Shown here in pieces: positions 27,450 through 34,989 of a stretch of 64,000 nucleotides of DNA (the stretch's first letter is position 1; each line of letters starts with the position of its first letter). A program made the position numbers and the translations under genes. The notes under the pieces were generated by a model. The model ran no database searches, was not told the DNA's origin, and was given only the letters and a program-made list of their open reading frames with translations. Origin of the DNA: Bacteroides caecimuris (GTDB lineage Bacteria > Bacteroidota > Bacteroidia > Bacteroidales > Bacteroidaceae); the NCBI RefSeq assembly GCF_001688725.2, contig NZ_CP015401.2, positions 2,542,001 to 2,606,000 of the forward strand, written 5' to 3'.

Positions 27450-28430
27450 TCATTTATAATAAGGATTATTATCCGTAGTATTCATCCCCTTCTCCTTATT
27501 AATATAAGGTAGGAAGCGAACGGCAAAAAGCAGACGTTTCGTGTTGAACTCGTCATAGTTCTTATCCACAGAGTTCATACTACTGATGTGCACATCGCCC
27601 AAAGCGTGGATAAACTGCTTATTACCAAGATAAATACCAACGTGAGAGATTCCTTCTTTACGCTCCGGAGTCGCTTTACGACCGAAAAACACTAAATCCC
27701 CCCGTTGTACATTGGCAAAATCAGGAGCAATCTCAATATGTTCCCCCACATAAGCCTGTTGAGACGCATCTCTCGGAATAATAATATCATGCATAAAAAG
27801 CACGGTACGTACCAAGCCGCTACAATCTACTCCTTTGGAAGAGGTTCCTGCCCACAGATAAGGAACTCCCATCATCGAATAAGCAGTCGCAATGATACTT
27901 TCAACATCTTGTTTCAATGAAGCCCTCCATTTTGTTTCTGGTTGAGAAATAGATTTAGAGATGTACGCTTTCCGACCGTCGGGATAAGATACTTTGTAGA
28001 AACGCCCTTTGCTTCCCTCCCACTTCAGACGATTGCCTGCAACCACGTCGGACACAGGTTGAGAACTTTCATCCGGTTTTTCATACGCCAATCCGTAGTG
28101 CGAAGTAACCACTATCTTTTCCGCCCGGTTCCACTCATCATAACGTTCCTTCGACATGGGGGTAATCACCATCCGGTGTACCCATCCGGTATAATCATCC
28201 GGTGTTTGTATCTCGTACCAACCGGTATATTGAAGCACTTTGACCGGCATCCCCAATAATGCCTGTGTACTCATGCCGGAAGTAAATTTGCCTTCTTCGC
28301 GCAAATTACAAACAGAGATATGCACTACCCCATAAGCAGAATCGGCAGGCATGGGACGTATTTCCTGTGCTTTCAAGCCGACTGCCGCAATCACCAGAAA
28401 ACAATAGAAAAGGAGGATATTCTTCTTCAT
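27450..28430 (-). CDS. SH3-domain NlpC/P60 family C40 peptidase
   Basis: A secreted cell-wall peptidase that probably cleaves gamma-D-glutamyl-diamino-acid bonds. The 326-residue product has a signal peptide, one or two bacterial SH3-like domains (about 35-170, VHISVCNLREEGKFTSGMSTQALLG) and a C-terminal NlpC/P60 domain with the catalytic cysteine in SKGVDCSGLVRTVLF, the histidine in GISHVGIYLG and a third polar residue after IHALGDVHIS. It is divergent from rnpB, with a TACTTTTG -7 box upstream. Confidence 0.92.
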   Translation of the reverse strand: MKKNILLFYCFLVIAAVGLKAQEIRPMPADSAYGVVHISVCNLREEGKFTSGMSTQALLGMPVKVLQYTGWYEIQTPDDYTGWVHRMVITPMSKERYDEWNRAEKIVVTSHYGLAYEKPDESSQPVSDVVAGNRLKWEGSKGRFYKVSYPDGRKAYISKSISQPETKWRASLKQDVESIIATAYSMMGVPYLWAGTSSKGVDCSGLVRTVLFMHDIIIPRDASQQAYVGEHIEIAPDFANVQRGDLVFFGRKATPERKEGISHVGIYLGNKQFIHALGDVHISSMNSVDKNYDEFNTKRLLFAVRFLPYINKEKGMNTTDNNPYYK

Positions 28431-28451
28431 TAAAATTCATTTTAATAATAG

Positions 28452-28459
28452 CAAAAGTA
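28452..28459 (-). promoter_or_regulatory. Putative -7 box of the NlpC/P60 gene
   Basis: The minus strand reads TACTTTTG, 21 bases before the ATG at 28430. Confidence 0.5.
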
Positions 28460-28486
28460 GAAATTATTTCTATTTGTGGTACTTTC

Positions 28487-28519
28487 TTTGGCTAAAATAA
28501 AATAAATGACGTATTTTTG
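28487..28519 (+). promoter_or_regulatory. Promoter of the RNase P RNA gene
   Basis: TTTG at 28487-28490 and TATTTTTG at 28512-28519, spaced by 21 bases, precede the RNA by about 6 bases, exactly as expected for transcription start at the P1 stem. Confidence 0.75.
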
Positions 28520-28525
28520 CAGCCT

Positions 28526-28892
28526 AAAGCAGTTGGCCGGTCTGTCGCGTGCATGTTTCGTGCAGGAGGAAAGTCCGGGCAACATAGAGCATCCTACTTC
28601 CTAACAGAAAGCTGTCCGTGAGGGTAGAGTAACGTAGAAGAAAATAACCGCCGCTCCTTTCGGGGAGAGGTAAGGGTGAGAAGGTGGGGTAAGAGCCCAC
28701 CAGCCGCATGGTGACATGTCGGGCTGTACGTCTTAGGAGTTGTAAGGTCATGTAAACCGGCGTTATGAGAGTTGCTCGCTCCATGTCGGAGGGTAGACCG
28801 CTAAAGTGTCGTGGTGACACGCCACTCAGATAAATGACAGACACCTTATTTTATATAAGGTACAGAACTCGGCTTATAGGCTGACTGCTTTT
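28526..28892 (+). ncRNA. rnpB: RNase P RNA (bacterial type A)
   Basis: The catalytic RNA that matures tRNA 5' ends. The conserved core is visible: GAGGAAAGTCCGGGCAAC near 28565-28582, the GTAAACC-like and AGGGTAGACC segments, and CAGAACTCGGCTTATAGGC near the 3' end. The ends pair as P1: AAAGCAGTTGGCC at the start with GGCTGACTGCTTT at the end. Length of about 367 bases is normal. The next gene follows 22 bases downstream on the same strand. Confidence 0.96.
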
Positions 28893-28914
28893 TCTTTTAA
28901 TTATCCGTTGAACT

Positions 28915-30234
28915 ATGAAGAAGAAAATCACCGATATATGGAAGTTTCTTACGTATGACATCTGGCGCATTACGGAAGATGAAGTGACCCAGACCAAGTT
29001 CTCACTCTACAATATTATAAAAACCATCTACCTTTGTATCAACCGGTTTACCAAAGACCGGATGACTAATAAAGCTTCCGCACTGACATATAGCACATTG
29101 CTCGCCATTGTACCGATACTTGCCATCCTATTTGCCGTGGCACGCGGTTTTGGATTCGACAACCTGATGGAGCATCAGTTCCGCAATGGGTTCGGAGGAA
29201 ACATAGAAACCACAGAGACCATTCTCTCCTTCGTCAACTCCTATCTTTCACAAACCAAAGGAGGTATTTTCATTGGAGTTGGTTTGGTCATGTTGTTATG
29301 GACGGTTATCAATCTGGTCAGCAATATTGAAATCACCTTCAACCGTATTTGGGAAGTGAAAAAAGCGCGGTCCATGTATCGCAAGATTACGGATTACTTC
29401 TCAATGTTCCTGTTGATGCCGATTCTAATCGTAGTGTCCGGAGGGCTTTCCCTGTTTATGAGTACCATTCTCAAACAGATGGATGATTTCGTCCTGCTTG
29501 CTCCTATTATGAAATTCATGATACGGCTTATCCCTTTCGTCCTGACATGGCTGATGTTCACAGGGCTGTATATCTTCATGCCGAATACGAAAGTAAAATT
29601 CAAACACGCGCTCATTGCAGGTATTCTGGCAGGGTCTGCTTATCAGGCTTTTCAGTTCCTGTATATCAACAGCCAGTTGTGGGTGTCAAAGTACAACGCC
29701 ATTTACGGTAGTTTTGCCGCACTTCCTTTATTTCTGCTTTGGCTGCAAATATCCTGGACAATCTGTTTGTTCGGAGCCGAATTGACGTATGCCGGGCAGA
29801 ACATCCGCAGTTTTAGTTTTGACCAGGACACCCGGAATATCAGCAGACGATACCGGGACTTTATATCCATCCTGATTATGTCACTCATAGCCAAGCGGTT
29901 CAAGAAGAACGAGCCACCTTATACAGCTGCAAAAATCTCGGAAGAACATCAGATCCCCATCCGGCTGACCAACCAAGTGCTTTATCAGTTGCAGGAAATA
30001 GAATTGATTCACGAGGTAGTCACCGATGAAAAAAGCGAAGAAATCGGCTATCAGCCATCAATGGATATCAATCAATTGAATGTAGCCATCTTATTGGATC
30101 GTTTGGATACATACGGATCCGAGAATTTCAAAATTGATAAAGACGAAGAATTCAACGACGAATGGAAAGTGCTGACCGAATCCAGAGAAGAATACTATAA
30201 AAAAGCAAGTAAAGTATTACTGAAAGATTTATAA
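28915..30234 (+). CDS. YihY/UPF0761 family membrane protein
   Basis: An inner-membrane protein often mislabelled as ribonuclease BN. The 439-residue product has about six membrane helices in the first 290 residues, with family stretches such as ASALTYSTLLAIVPILAILFA, YGSFAALPLFLLWLQISWTI and LFGAELTYAGQN. The C-terminal 140 residues are cytoplasmic and resemble a winged helix (YTAAKISEEHQIPIRLTNQVLYQL), an extension seen in Bacteroidota members. Molecular function is not established. A palindromic terminator follows. Confidence 0.88.
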   Translation: MKKKITDIWKFLTYDIWRITEDEVTQTKFSLYNIIKTIYLCINRFTKDRMTNKASALTYSTLLAIVPILAILFAVARGFGFDNLMEHQFRNGFGGNIETTETILSFVNSYLSQTKGGIFIGVGLVMLLWTVINLVSNIEITFNRIWEVKKARSMYRKITDYFSMFLLMPILIVVSGGLSLFMSTILKQMDDFVLLAPIMKFMIRLIPFVLTWLMFTGLYIFMPNTKVKFKHALIAGILAGSAYQAFQFLYINSQLWVSKYNAIYGSFAALPLFLLWLQISWTICLFGAELTYAGQNIRSFSFDQDTRNISRRYRDFISILIMSLIAKRFKKNEPPYTAAKISEEHQIPIRLTNQVLYQLQEIELIHEVVTDEKSEEIGYQPSMDINQLNVAILLDRLDTYGSENFKIDKDEEFNDEWKVLTESREEYYKKASKVLLKDL

Positions 30235-30313
30235 GGAAAAGGAAGGTAAGCAATGCAACGATCTCGAAAATCAGACTTGACAACCTGATATTCTTATCTA
30301 AACACATTTTTGG

Positions 30314-30342
30314 TTTTAAAGAAACAGGCTGTTTCTTTAAAA
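30314..30342 (+). terminator. Palindromic terminator after the YihY-type gene
   Basis: 14-base arms (TTTTAAAGAAACAG at 30314-30327 and its exact inverse at 30329-30342) form a near-perfect palindrome 80 bases after the stop. Confidence 0.55.
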
Positions 30343-30421
30343 GGGAAGAGGCTGTCTAAAAAATCGTTAGTAACTCTAACTCCCCTCCTTTGGGAAGGAG
30401 GAGAATGAGGATAGAACCGAC

Positions 30422-30430
30422 TTTTTAAAC
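30422..30430 (+). repeat. Left direct repeat of the IS66-family insertion
   Basis: TTTTTAAAC directly abuts the left end of the element and is repeated exactly at 33179-33187. IS66 elements usually make 8-base duplications, so one base may be coincidental. Confidence 0.85.
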
Positions 30431-30517
30431 GTAATCATTCTATTTTCCGCCACGACAATTTTATCGGCTGTTTTTCAGCCGATAAAATAAAAATGCCCGC
30501 AAGAAAATATTTTTGTT

Positions 30518-32299
30518 TTAACATTCCGGTTTATAAAAACATGGTAGAAGAGTCTTCTTGTCGCAGTCCTTACCATGAAGAATACATTCGAACAGGTGCT
30601 TCAGGTAATCCTGAGGGTCTATGCCATTAAGCTTACAGCTTTCTATCAGGGAGAAGATGAATGCCGAGTTTTCTGCCGCATCCTCACTGCCTATGTTCAT
30701 ACAGTTCTTGAGCAACAGCTTTACCGGTTTCATCCTTTGTTCACAGAGGTTGTTCGATATTTCCGCTGCACCGTCCTTGAGGATATTTCTCAGGGACTTC
30801 CACTGGTTTAACGTATAATTGACAGCCTTTCTCATCAGTTCGTTAGCCATAACCTTCGCATCCTGCATCATCATGACCACCTTATGATGGATACTTTCAA
30901 GGATCGGTCCTGTAAGCTTCCGTCTTTTCCCCTTTATCTGCTCACCGCTGAGCTTCATGGTGCGGAACAGATCTTCATTCATGAACATATCGCCGATGGA
31001 GTCTATTATCTCCATCGCTGTCCTGTCCGAAGGCAAGGCGTCAACCCACAACCTTCTGCAGTGCGTCCGGCATCCTATATGAAGCACCTTTGAGTCTTCT
31101 CCATCAAACATTCTGTAAACCGTATATCCGTCAGTGGAAAGGGTCCCCATAAAATGTTCCAGAAACGACTTCGCCGCATCGGATGACCTGCTGCCGTTGT
31201 TATAGTGGTAATAGACCATCTTCATATGCTTTGCAAAGAATGCCCATAAGTACTTTCTCCTGTAAGCCTTGCCTTCCTTTGTTTCGACGCCTACAAGTTC
31301 GGTCGTCTCATCAACCATAAGATATTCAGCCTGCTGTACAAACCCCTTGAATACCTCTCCGATAAAACCCTTGAGTTTGGCGATTCCGTTATGGATATAG
31401 CTGTTCAGTGTGGTATTGCTTATGTGGATGCCCTCTCTGGCAAGCAGTCTTATCTGCCTGTTCTCCGGCATGCTGAAGTCGTATTTCAGACAGAGCAAAC
31501 GGGCAAGCAGTTCAGGAGAGAAGATGCCTCCAAGGTCTTTCAGCGGATGTTCCATCGTGTTCGCGAAAGTGCCGTCCGCAAGCTTCACCCTTGCCACCTT
31601 GTAGACATGCTCCACGTTATGAGCCCTTACATGTTCTATGACCCTGTATTCCCACACATCAGGCATACCGTTGCGGTTCATGAACCGTCCTCCTTCGGGA
31701 AGCGTGTAATACTCGTCCACTTCATGTACTACCACTTTGTCAACTTTCAATTTGGTTTTCACGGCACGTGGTGCAGTTTCCTTTCTTCTTGAAAGTTGGC
31801 TGTCCTGTGCAGGTGTGCTACCAGAAATGGTACTGCTGCCGGTTTCGTTACCGTCAGCCTTATCGTTGTCATCATCCTTTCTGTCAGAACCGTCATATTC
31901 GGACTTATGCAGTGCAGACTTGTCAAGGTTACGGTTGTTCAGCAATTCTCTTTGCTCGGATGTACGGCCGAAACGGTGTTTCCTGCTGTCCTCAAGCTGA
32001 AGCCTGAGATTGGAAATCTCGTTTGCCAGCATCCTGTTCACCTCGTCTTTTGCTTCAAGCTGCTTTCTCATAAGCTCCATTTCTTTCCTATAATTTTCAA
32101 CCGTAGTTGATTGCTTTTCGAGGGAATCTTTGAGGTCATTGATTGTATCAACCAGAGCCTTGGAGTTCTTTTTATTGGAATCTTCAATGGCCTTAAGCCT
32201 CGCAATCAGTTCGTTTACCTGTTTGCGAAGCCCTGCCTTTTCCTCATTCGCCAGACCCAACTGGCAGCAAAGTAACTCGTATGCCCTTTCATCAATCAT
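30518..32299 (-). CDS. tnpC: IS66 family transposase TnpC
   Basis: The DDE transposase of the element. The 593-residue product has an N-terminal coiled coil (ELIARLKAIEDSNKKNSKALVDTIN and following), a polar linker (about 125-180), a small IS66 zinc-finger-like or DNA-binding region, and the catalytic domain with YLMVDETTELVGVE (first Asp), a LSTDGYTVYRMF segment (second Asp) and NNLCEQRMKPVKLLLKNCMNIGSEDAAENSAF around the final Glu. The reading frame is intact. Confidence 0.93.
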   Translation of the reverse strand: MIDERAYELLCCQLGLANEEKAGLRKQVNELIARLKAIEDSNKKNSKALVDTINDLKDSLEKQSTTVENYRKEMELMRKQLEAKDEVNRMLANEISNLRLQLEDSRKHRFGRTSEQRELLNNRNLDKSALHKSEYDGSDRKDDDNDKADGNETGSSTISGSTPAQDSQLSRRKETAPRAVKTKLKVDKVVVHEVDEYYTLPEGGRFMNRNGMPDVWEYRVIEHVRAHNVEHVYKVARVKLADGTFANTMEHPLKDLGGIFSPELLARLLCLKYDFSMPENRQIRLLAREGIHISNTTLNSYIHNGIAKLKGFIGEVFKGFVQQAEYLMVDETTELVGVETKEGKAYRRKYLWAFFAKHMKMVYYHYNNGSRSSDAAKSFLEHFMGTLSTDGYTVYRMFDGEDSKVLHIGCRTHCRRLWVDALPSDRTAMEIIDSIGDMFMNEDLFRTMKLSGEQIKGKRRKLTGPILESIHHKVVMMMQDAKVMANELMRKAVNYTLNQWKSLRNILKDGAAEISNNLCEQRMKPVKLLLKNCMNIGSEDAAENSAFIFSLIESCKLNGIDPQDYLKHLFECILHGKDCDKKTLLPCFYKPEC

Positions 32300-32381
32300 G
32301 ATATAAAGATACGAAAAATCAGGCAGTTACGCAAACTTTTTACTGTTTATTTTTATTATTCCATTGGATATCAATACCTTG

Positions 32382-32729
32382 TTATTCATCTTTAGGGCTT
32401 ACATACATCCTGTCGACTACGATGCTTTCCGTCAGGTATGCCATATCAGACCACTGGATCCGGTAGCATCTGGAAACTTCATCAAACACAGGTTTCTTGA
32501 ATTTCCCCATAACAGGACGTTTCTCGTAAAGCACATAAAAACCGCGTTCATAATGAAGTATCTTCACAACCTTACGGTTCCTGGACATGAACATATAGAC
32601 GTTGGAGGCATCGCTCGGGTCAAGTGACATCTCTTCCCTTATACTCTCACATAATCGGAAAATACCTTTCCGCAGATCAACATTACCGTTGAACAGGTAA
32701 TAGTTCAGGTTAGCACTCAGTCCAAGCAT
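32382..32729 (-). CDS. tnpB: IS66 accessory protein TnpB
   Basis: The 115-residue product is the IS66 Orf2 protein: MLGLSANLNYYLFNGNVDLRKGIFRLCESI at the N-terminus and VYMFMSRNRKVVKILHYERGFYVLYEKRP, the conserved core. It starts one base after the tnpA stop codon, consistent with translational coupling, and is needed for transposition in IS66 elements. Confidence 0.93.
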   Translation of the reverse strand: MLGLSANLNYYLFNGNVDLRKGIFRLCESIREEMSLDPSDASNVYMFMSRNRKVVKILHYERGFYVLYEKRPVMGKFKKPVFDEVSRCYRIQWSDMAYLTESIVVDRMYVSPKDE

Positions 32730-32730
32730 A

Positions 32731-33129
32731 TCATCCTATCATTTTATTAAGCAACAAGCTCAAATCAAGAACTGTGGTGTTTCTCAGAAACAGTGTGGCA
32801 CCTGATGTCAATTGCAACTTAACCCATCTTATAGGAGGCTCACCTTCAAGCTGTTTCACTTCCATTTTCACGGTTGGACTGTTGCAGGGATTGCCGGTTA
32901 TCTGCACCTTGGCTACCTTGGGCTGTTCCACCCGGACTGTTTTGCCTAACTTCTCACTCCACAGCTGGTGGCGCTGCCAGTTCATGAACTTGTCGTAATT
33001 CACTCCATAATCCGCACAGAACTCGCGAAGGTCTTTGGTTTCGCAGCACAGCTGATAGAGGTCGTACACCTCCTGGTAGTTTACTTTTTCTTTTGCCATA
33101 ATCTTTGTTAGTAATTGGTTATGGCGCAA
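32731..33129 (-). CDS. tnpA: IS66 accessory protein TnpA
   Basis: First gene of the IS66 element; 132 residues. It has a helical N-terminal DNA-binding-like part (KVNYQEVYDLYQLCCETKDLREFCADYGVNYDKFMNWQRH) and a C-terminal beta-rich segment (IRWVKLQLTSGATLFLRN), the pattern of Bacteroides IS66 Orf1. It could start at 33129 or at the internal ATG at 33099 (MAKEKVNYQ). Confidence 0.85.
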   Translation of the reverse strand: MRHNQLLTKIMAKEKVNYQEVYDLYQLCCETKDLREFCADYGVNYDKFMNWQRHQLWSEKLGKTVRVEQPKVAKVQITGNPCNSPTVKMEVKQLEGEPPIRWVKLQLTSGATLFLRNTTVLDLSLLLNKMIG

Positions 33130-33178
33130 AGATACGCTGGGTTGCGATGCGTGTCAAGGCGGAAAATAGAATGGTTAC

Positions 33179-33187
33179 TTTTTAAAC
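33179..33187 (+). repeat. Right direct repeat of the IS66-family insertion
   Basis: TTTTTAAAC directly abuts the right end of the element and matches 30422-30430. Confidence 0.85.
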
Positions 33188-33243
33188 AGCCTCTTTTGGT
33201 TATATGCTTATCCTAAAAGTTTTAAAATACAATTATTTTTCCA

Positions 33244-33780
33244 TCAATAACGATTGTATGAAATCACCTTTTCTTTCGGTTTCCTCATCTTCTTACGTTT
33301 TTCTTTTGCCGGATAGCCAATGACAATATCCAGCAATAAACGTTTCGAGGCAGGAATACCGGCAAGCTGTTTCATTCCTTTCTCATCAAACCAACCCAGA
33401 ATACAAGAGCCCAACCCTTCAGCTTCAGCCGCCAAAGCAATATGAGCAGCAGTTATTCCAATGTCGATCAATGGAAAATGCTTGCCTTTCACCTTTCCAC
33501 CAAGCAGAGAGGTGATATTAGCAGATTCTTCTACCACCAGAATATGCACAGGAGCATCTTTAGCAAACTTATTCATCCCCAAACCAGCAGCAGCCTTCCC
33601 CGCTTTTTGAGCCAGTTCCTTATCCGTGATGACTACAAACCTCCAAGGCTGCGCATTACAGGCCGAAGGCGCCAAACGAGCAGCTTCAAGTATCCGTTCC
33701 AACTTTTCCGACTCCACCGAACGCTCTTTGTCATACGAACGGTCGCTTTGACGAGCCTGCACCAATTGAAGAAAATCCAT
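33244..33780 (-). CDS. Nitroreductase family FMN-dependent oxidoreductase
   Basis: A small flavin oxidoreductase. The 178-residue product has the nitroreductase N-terminal segment (ARQSDRSYDKERSVESEKLERILEAARLAPSACNAQPWRF), the FMN-contacting middle (DIGITAAHIALAAEAEGLGSCILGWFDEKGM), and the C-terminal VIGYPAKEKRKKMRK typical of the family. The physiological substrate is unknown. It lies 58 bases downstream of riboflavin synthase on the same strand, so it may share its transcript; a flavin link is suggestive only. Confidence 0.9.
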   Translation of the reverse strand: MDFLQLVQARQSDRSYDKERSVESEKLERILEAARLAPSACNAQPWRFVVITDKELAQKAGKAAAGLGMNKFAKDAPVHILVVEESANITSLLGGKVKGKHFPLIDIGITAAHIALAAEAEGLGSCILGWFDEKGMKQLAGIPASKRLLLDIVIGYPAKEKRKKMRKPKEKVISYNRY

Positions 33781-33838
33781 AAAATTGCAATTTTATGATT
33801 TACAATTTACGATCGAAATTCGCTTTTGCGACAGCCAA

Positions 33839-34441
33839 CTATTTATACTGAATCATCTGGCTGATATACTTACCGATAATATCGAATTCAATATTTACCA
33901 CACTGCCAATCTCAAACGTATGGAAGTTTGTATGCTCATACGTATAAGGAATGATAGCTACCTGGAAAGTATCATCGGTCGGATTACATACCGTCAGACT
34001 AACACCGTTCACAGTCACCGAACCTTTATCCACCGTGATATATCCACGTTTCGCCATTTCCTTATCAAACGCATATTGGAAGGTAAAATACCAACTACCT
34101 TCCGCATCCTTCATATCAATACAAGTTGCGGTCTGGTCTACATGCCCCTGAACGATATGTCCGTCCAACCGGCCATTCATCATCATGCTACGTTCAACAT
34201 TCACCTTATCCCCCACTTTCAGCAGACCGAGATTAGAACGTTCCAATGTTTCTTTCATGGCAGTCACCGTATACGTATCATCTGTCAGAGTTACCACTGT
34301 CAGACACACACCATTGTGAGCAATACTTTGGTCAATTTTCAACTCATTCACAAACGAACACTTAAATGTAAAGTGTATATTCTCCTGGTCTTTCACCAGT
34401 GCTACCAAAGTAGCATATTCTTCTACGATTCCAGAAAACAT
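33839..34441 (-). CDS. ribE: Riboflavin synthase, alpha chain
   Basis: Dismutates two 6,7-dimethyl-8-ribityllumazine molecules to riboflavin. The 200-residue product has two tandem lumazine-binding domains: MFSGIVEEYATLVAL...SIAHNGVCLTVV and GYITVDKGSVTVNGVSLTVCN, with the conserved MFTG-type start (here MFSG) and the NGVxLTV motif in both halves. Length is normal. A TATCTTTG -7 box lies 64 bases before the ATG. Confidence 0.95.
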   Translation of the reverse strand: MFSGIVEEYATLVALVKDQENIHFTFKCSFVNELKIDQSIAHNGVCLTVVTLTDDTYTVTAMKETLERSNLGLLKVGDKVNVERSMMMNGRLDGHIVQGHVDQTATCIDMKDAEGSWYFTFQYAFDKEMAKRGYITVDKGSVTVNGVSLTVCNPTDDTFQVAIIPYTYEHTNFHTFEIGSVVNIEFDIIGKYISQMIQYK

Positions 34442-34505
34442 AATTTTATTTACTATTTTACGATTTACTATTTTAAGATTGAGAATACTCTCTTAATGCA
34501 AGGGT

Positions 34506-34513
34506 CAAAGATA
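34506..34513 (-). promoter_or_regulatory. Putative -7 box of ribE
   Basis: The minus strand reads TATCTTTG, downstream of the terminator at 34545-34580, so ribE can be transcribed independently of the candidate small RNA. Confidence 0.5.
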
Positions 34514-34540
34514 CGAATTAGAAAGGAGCTTAAAAAATAA

Positions 34541-34634
34541 GAGCAAAAAAAAATGGGGCTTTTCACAAAGCTCCATTTTTCAGTTTTCAATAGGTATTAG
34601 TTTTTTTTAAGGTAAAAAGATTGTTTTCAGGATA
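34541..34634 (-). ncRNA. Candidate small RNA (about 90 nt) or ribE leader
   Basis: A minus-strand promoter (TTTG, 21 bases, TATATTTG) points into about 50 bases of unstructured sequence and then a 10-pair GC-containing stem followed by nine T residues. No coding frame is present. The arrangement is that of a short terminated transcript. It could instead be a terminated leader controlling read-through into ribE; no FMN riboswitch core is visible. Confidence 0.4.
34545..34580 (-). terminator. Strong intrinsic terminator, minus strand
   Basis: TGGGGCTTT (34554-34562) pairs with AAAGCTCCA (34567-34575) over a 4-base loop with one G-U pair; the minus strand continues with nine T residues (34553-34545). 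Confidence 0.8.
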
Positions 34635-34640
34635 ACGGTG

Positions 34641-34673
34641 CAAATATAGGCGGTTTTACTGATACTATCCAAA
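34641..34673 (-). promoter_or_regulatory. Consensus promoter, minus strand, without an annotated gene
   Basis: On the minus strand TTTG (34673-34670) and TATATTTG (34648-34641) are separated by 21 bases, a full match to the Bacteroides consensus. Confidence 0.6.
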
Positions 34674-34952
34674 TTATAAAACATGTCATATAACATCTTT
34701 TTGAAAATTCTTTGGATTTATTATCATTTGAAGCAAAATCCCCTGTAGCTTGTCCGCTATAGGTGACAAATATAGGACGATTTTTTAAGGAGCCCTAATT
34801 TCTGTTTAAAAATCCGCAAAAAATTACTTTTTTCGGGTAGTTTTCGTCCTTTTTGCAACGATCTTTTAACACTTTGGCGTCAATAGCCATCATCTGACAG
34901 ACAATACATTAAAAAAGAACGGTTATATTCCAGTTAAATAAAAAAAATGTCC

Positions 34953-34960
34953 TACTTTTG
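34953..34960 (+). promoter_or_regulatory. Putative -7 box of glnS
   Basis: TACTTTTG lies 29 bases before the glnS ATG at 34990. Confidence 0.55.
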
Positions 34961-34989
34961 TAGCCTAAATACAGATAACATTAACCGTT

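Larger units (their letters stand above)
30431..33178 (-). mobile_element. IS66-family insertion sequence, complete (2748 bases)
   Basis: Terminal inverted repeats begin GTAATCATTCTATTTTCCGC on the left (30431) and GTAACCATTCTATTTTCCGC on the right (read inward from 33178), differing at one of 20 bases; GTAA ends are typical of IS66. Three genes (tnpA, tnpB, tnpC) fill the element on the minus strand, all intact. Flanking 9-base direct repeats mark a simple insertion, so the element may be active. Confidence 0.95.
30346..33207. repeat. Short inverted-repeat element interrupted by IS66-family insertion
   Basis: AAGAGGCTGTCTAAAAAAT at 30346-30364 would pair, with two mismatches, with a segment now split in two: 30418-30430 (GACTTTTTAAAC region) and 33188-33195 (AGCCTCTT). 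Removing the IS66 element restores an element of about 95 bases with these inverted ends around a spacer containing CTCCTTTGGGAAGGAGGAG. It could be a terminator-type hairpin or a MITE-like remnant. Confidence 0.55.
34442..34989. other. 548-base divergent gap between ribE and glnS
   Basis: Non-coding on both strands. It holds the ribE -7 box (34506-34513), a strong minus-strand terminator (34545-34580), a consensus minus-strand promoter (34641-34673), a second unpaired TATATTTG box on the minus strand at 34767-34774, and the glnS -7 box (34953-34960). The stretch 34780-34940 shows nothing recognisable. Confidence 0.6.

Noticed and set aside
33785..34540. A 251-codon open frame on the plus strand
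   Set aside because: It lies antisense over the complete riboflavin synthase gene, whose two lumazine-binding repeats are unmistakable; the antisense translation is low in recognisable motifs.
34441..34640. FMN riboswitch in front of ribE
   Set aside because: The conserved FMN-element core segments are not present in either the proximal or distal leader; only a simple terminator stem is seen.
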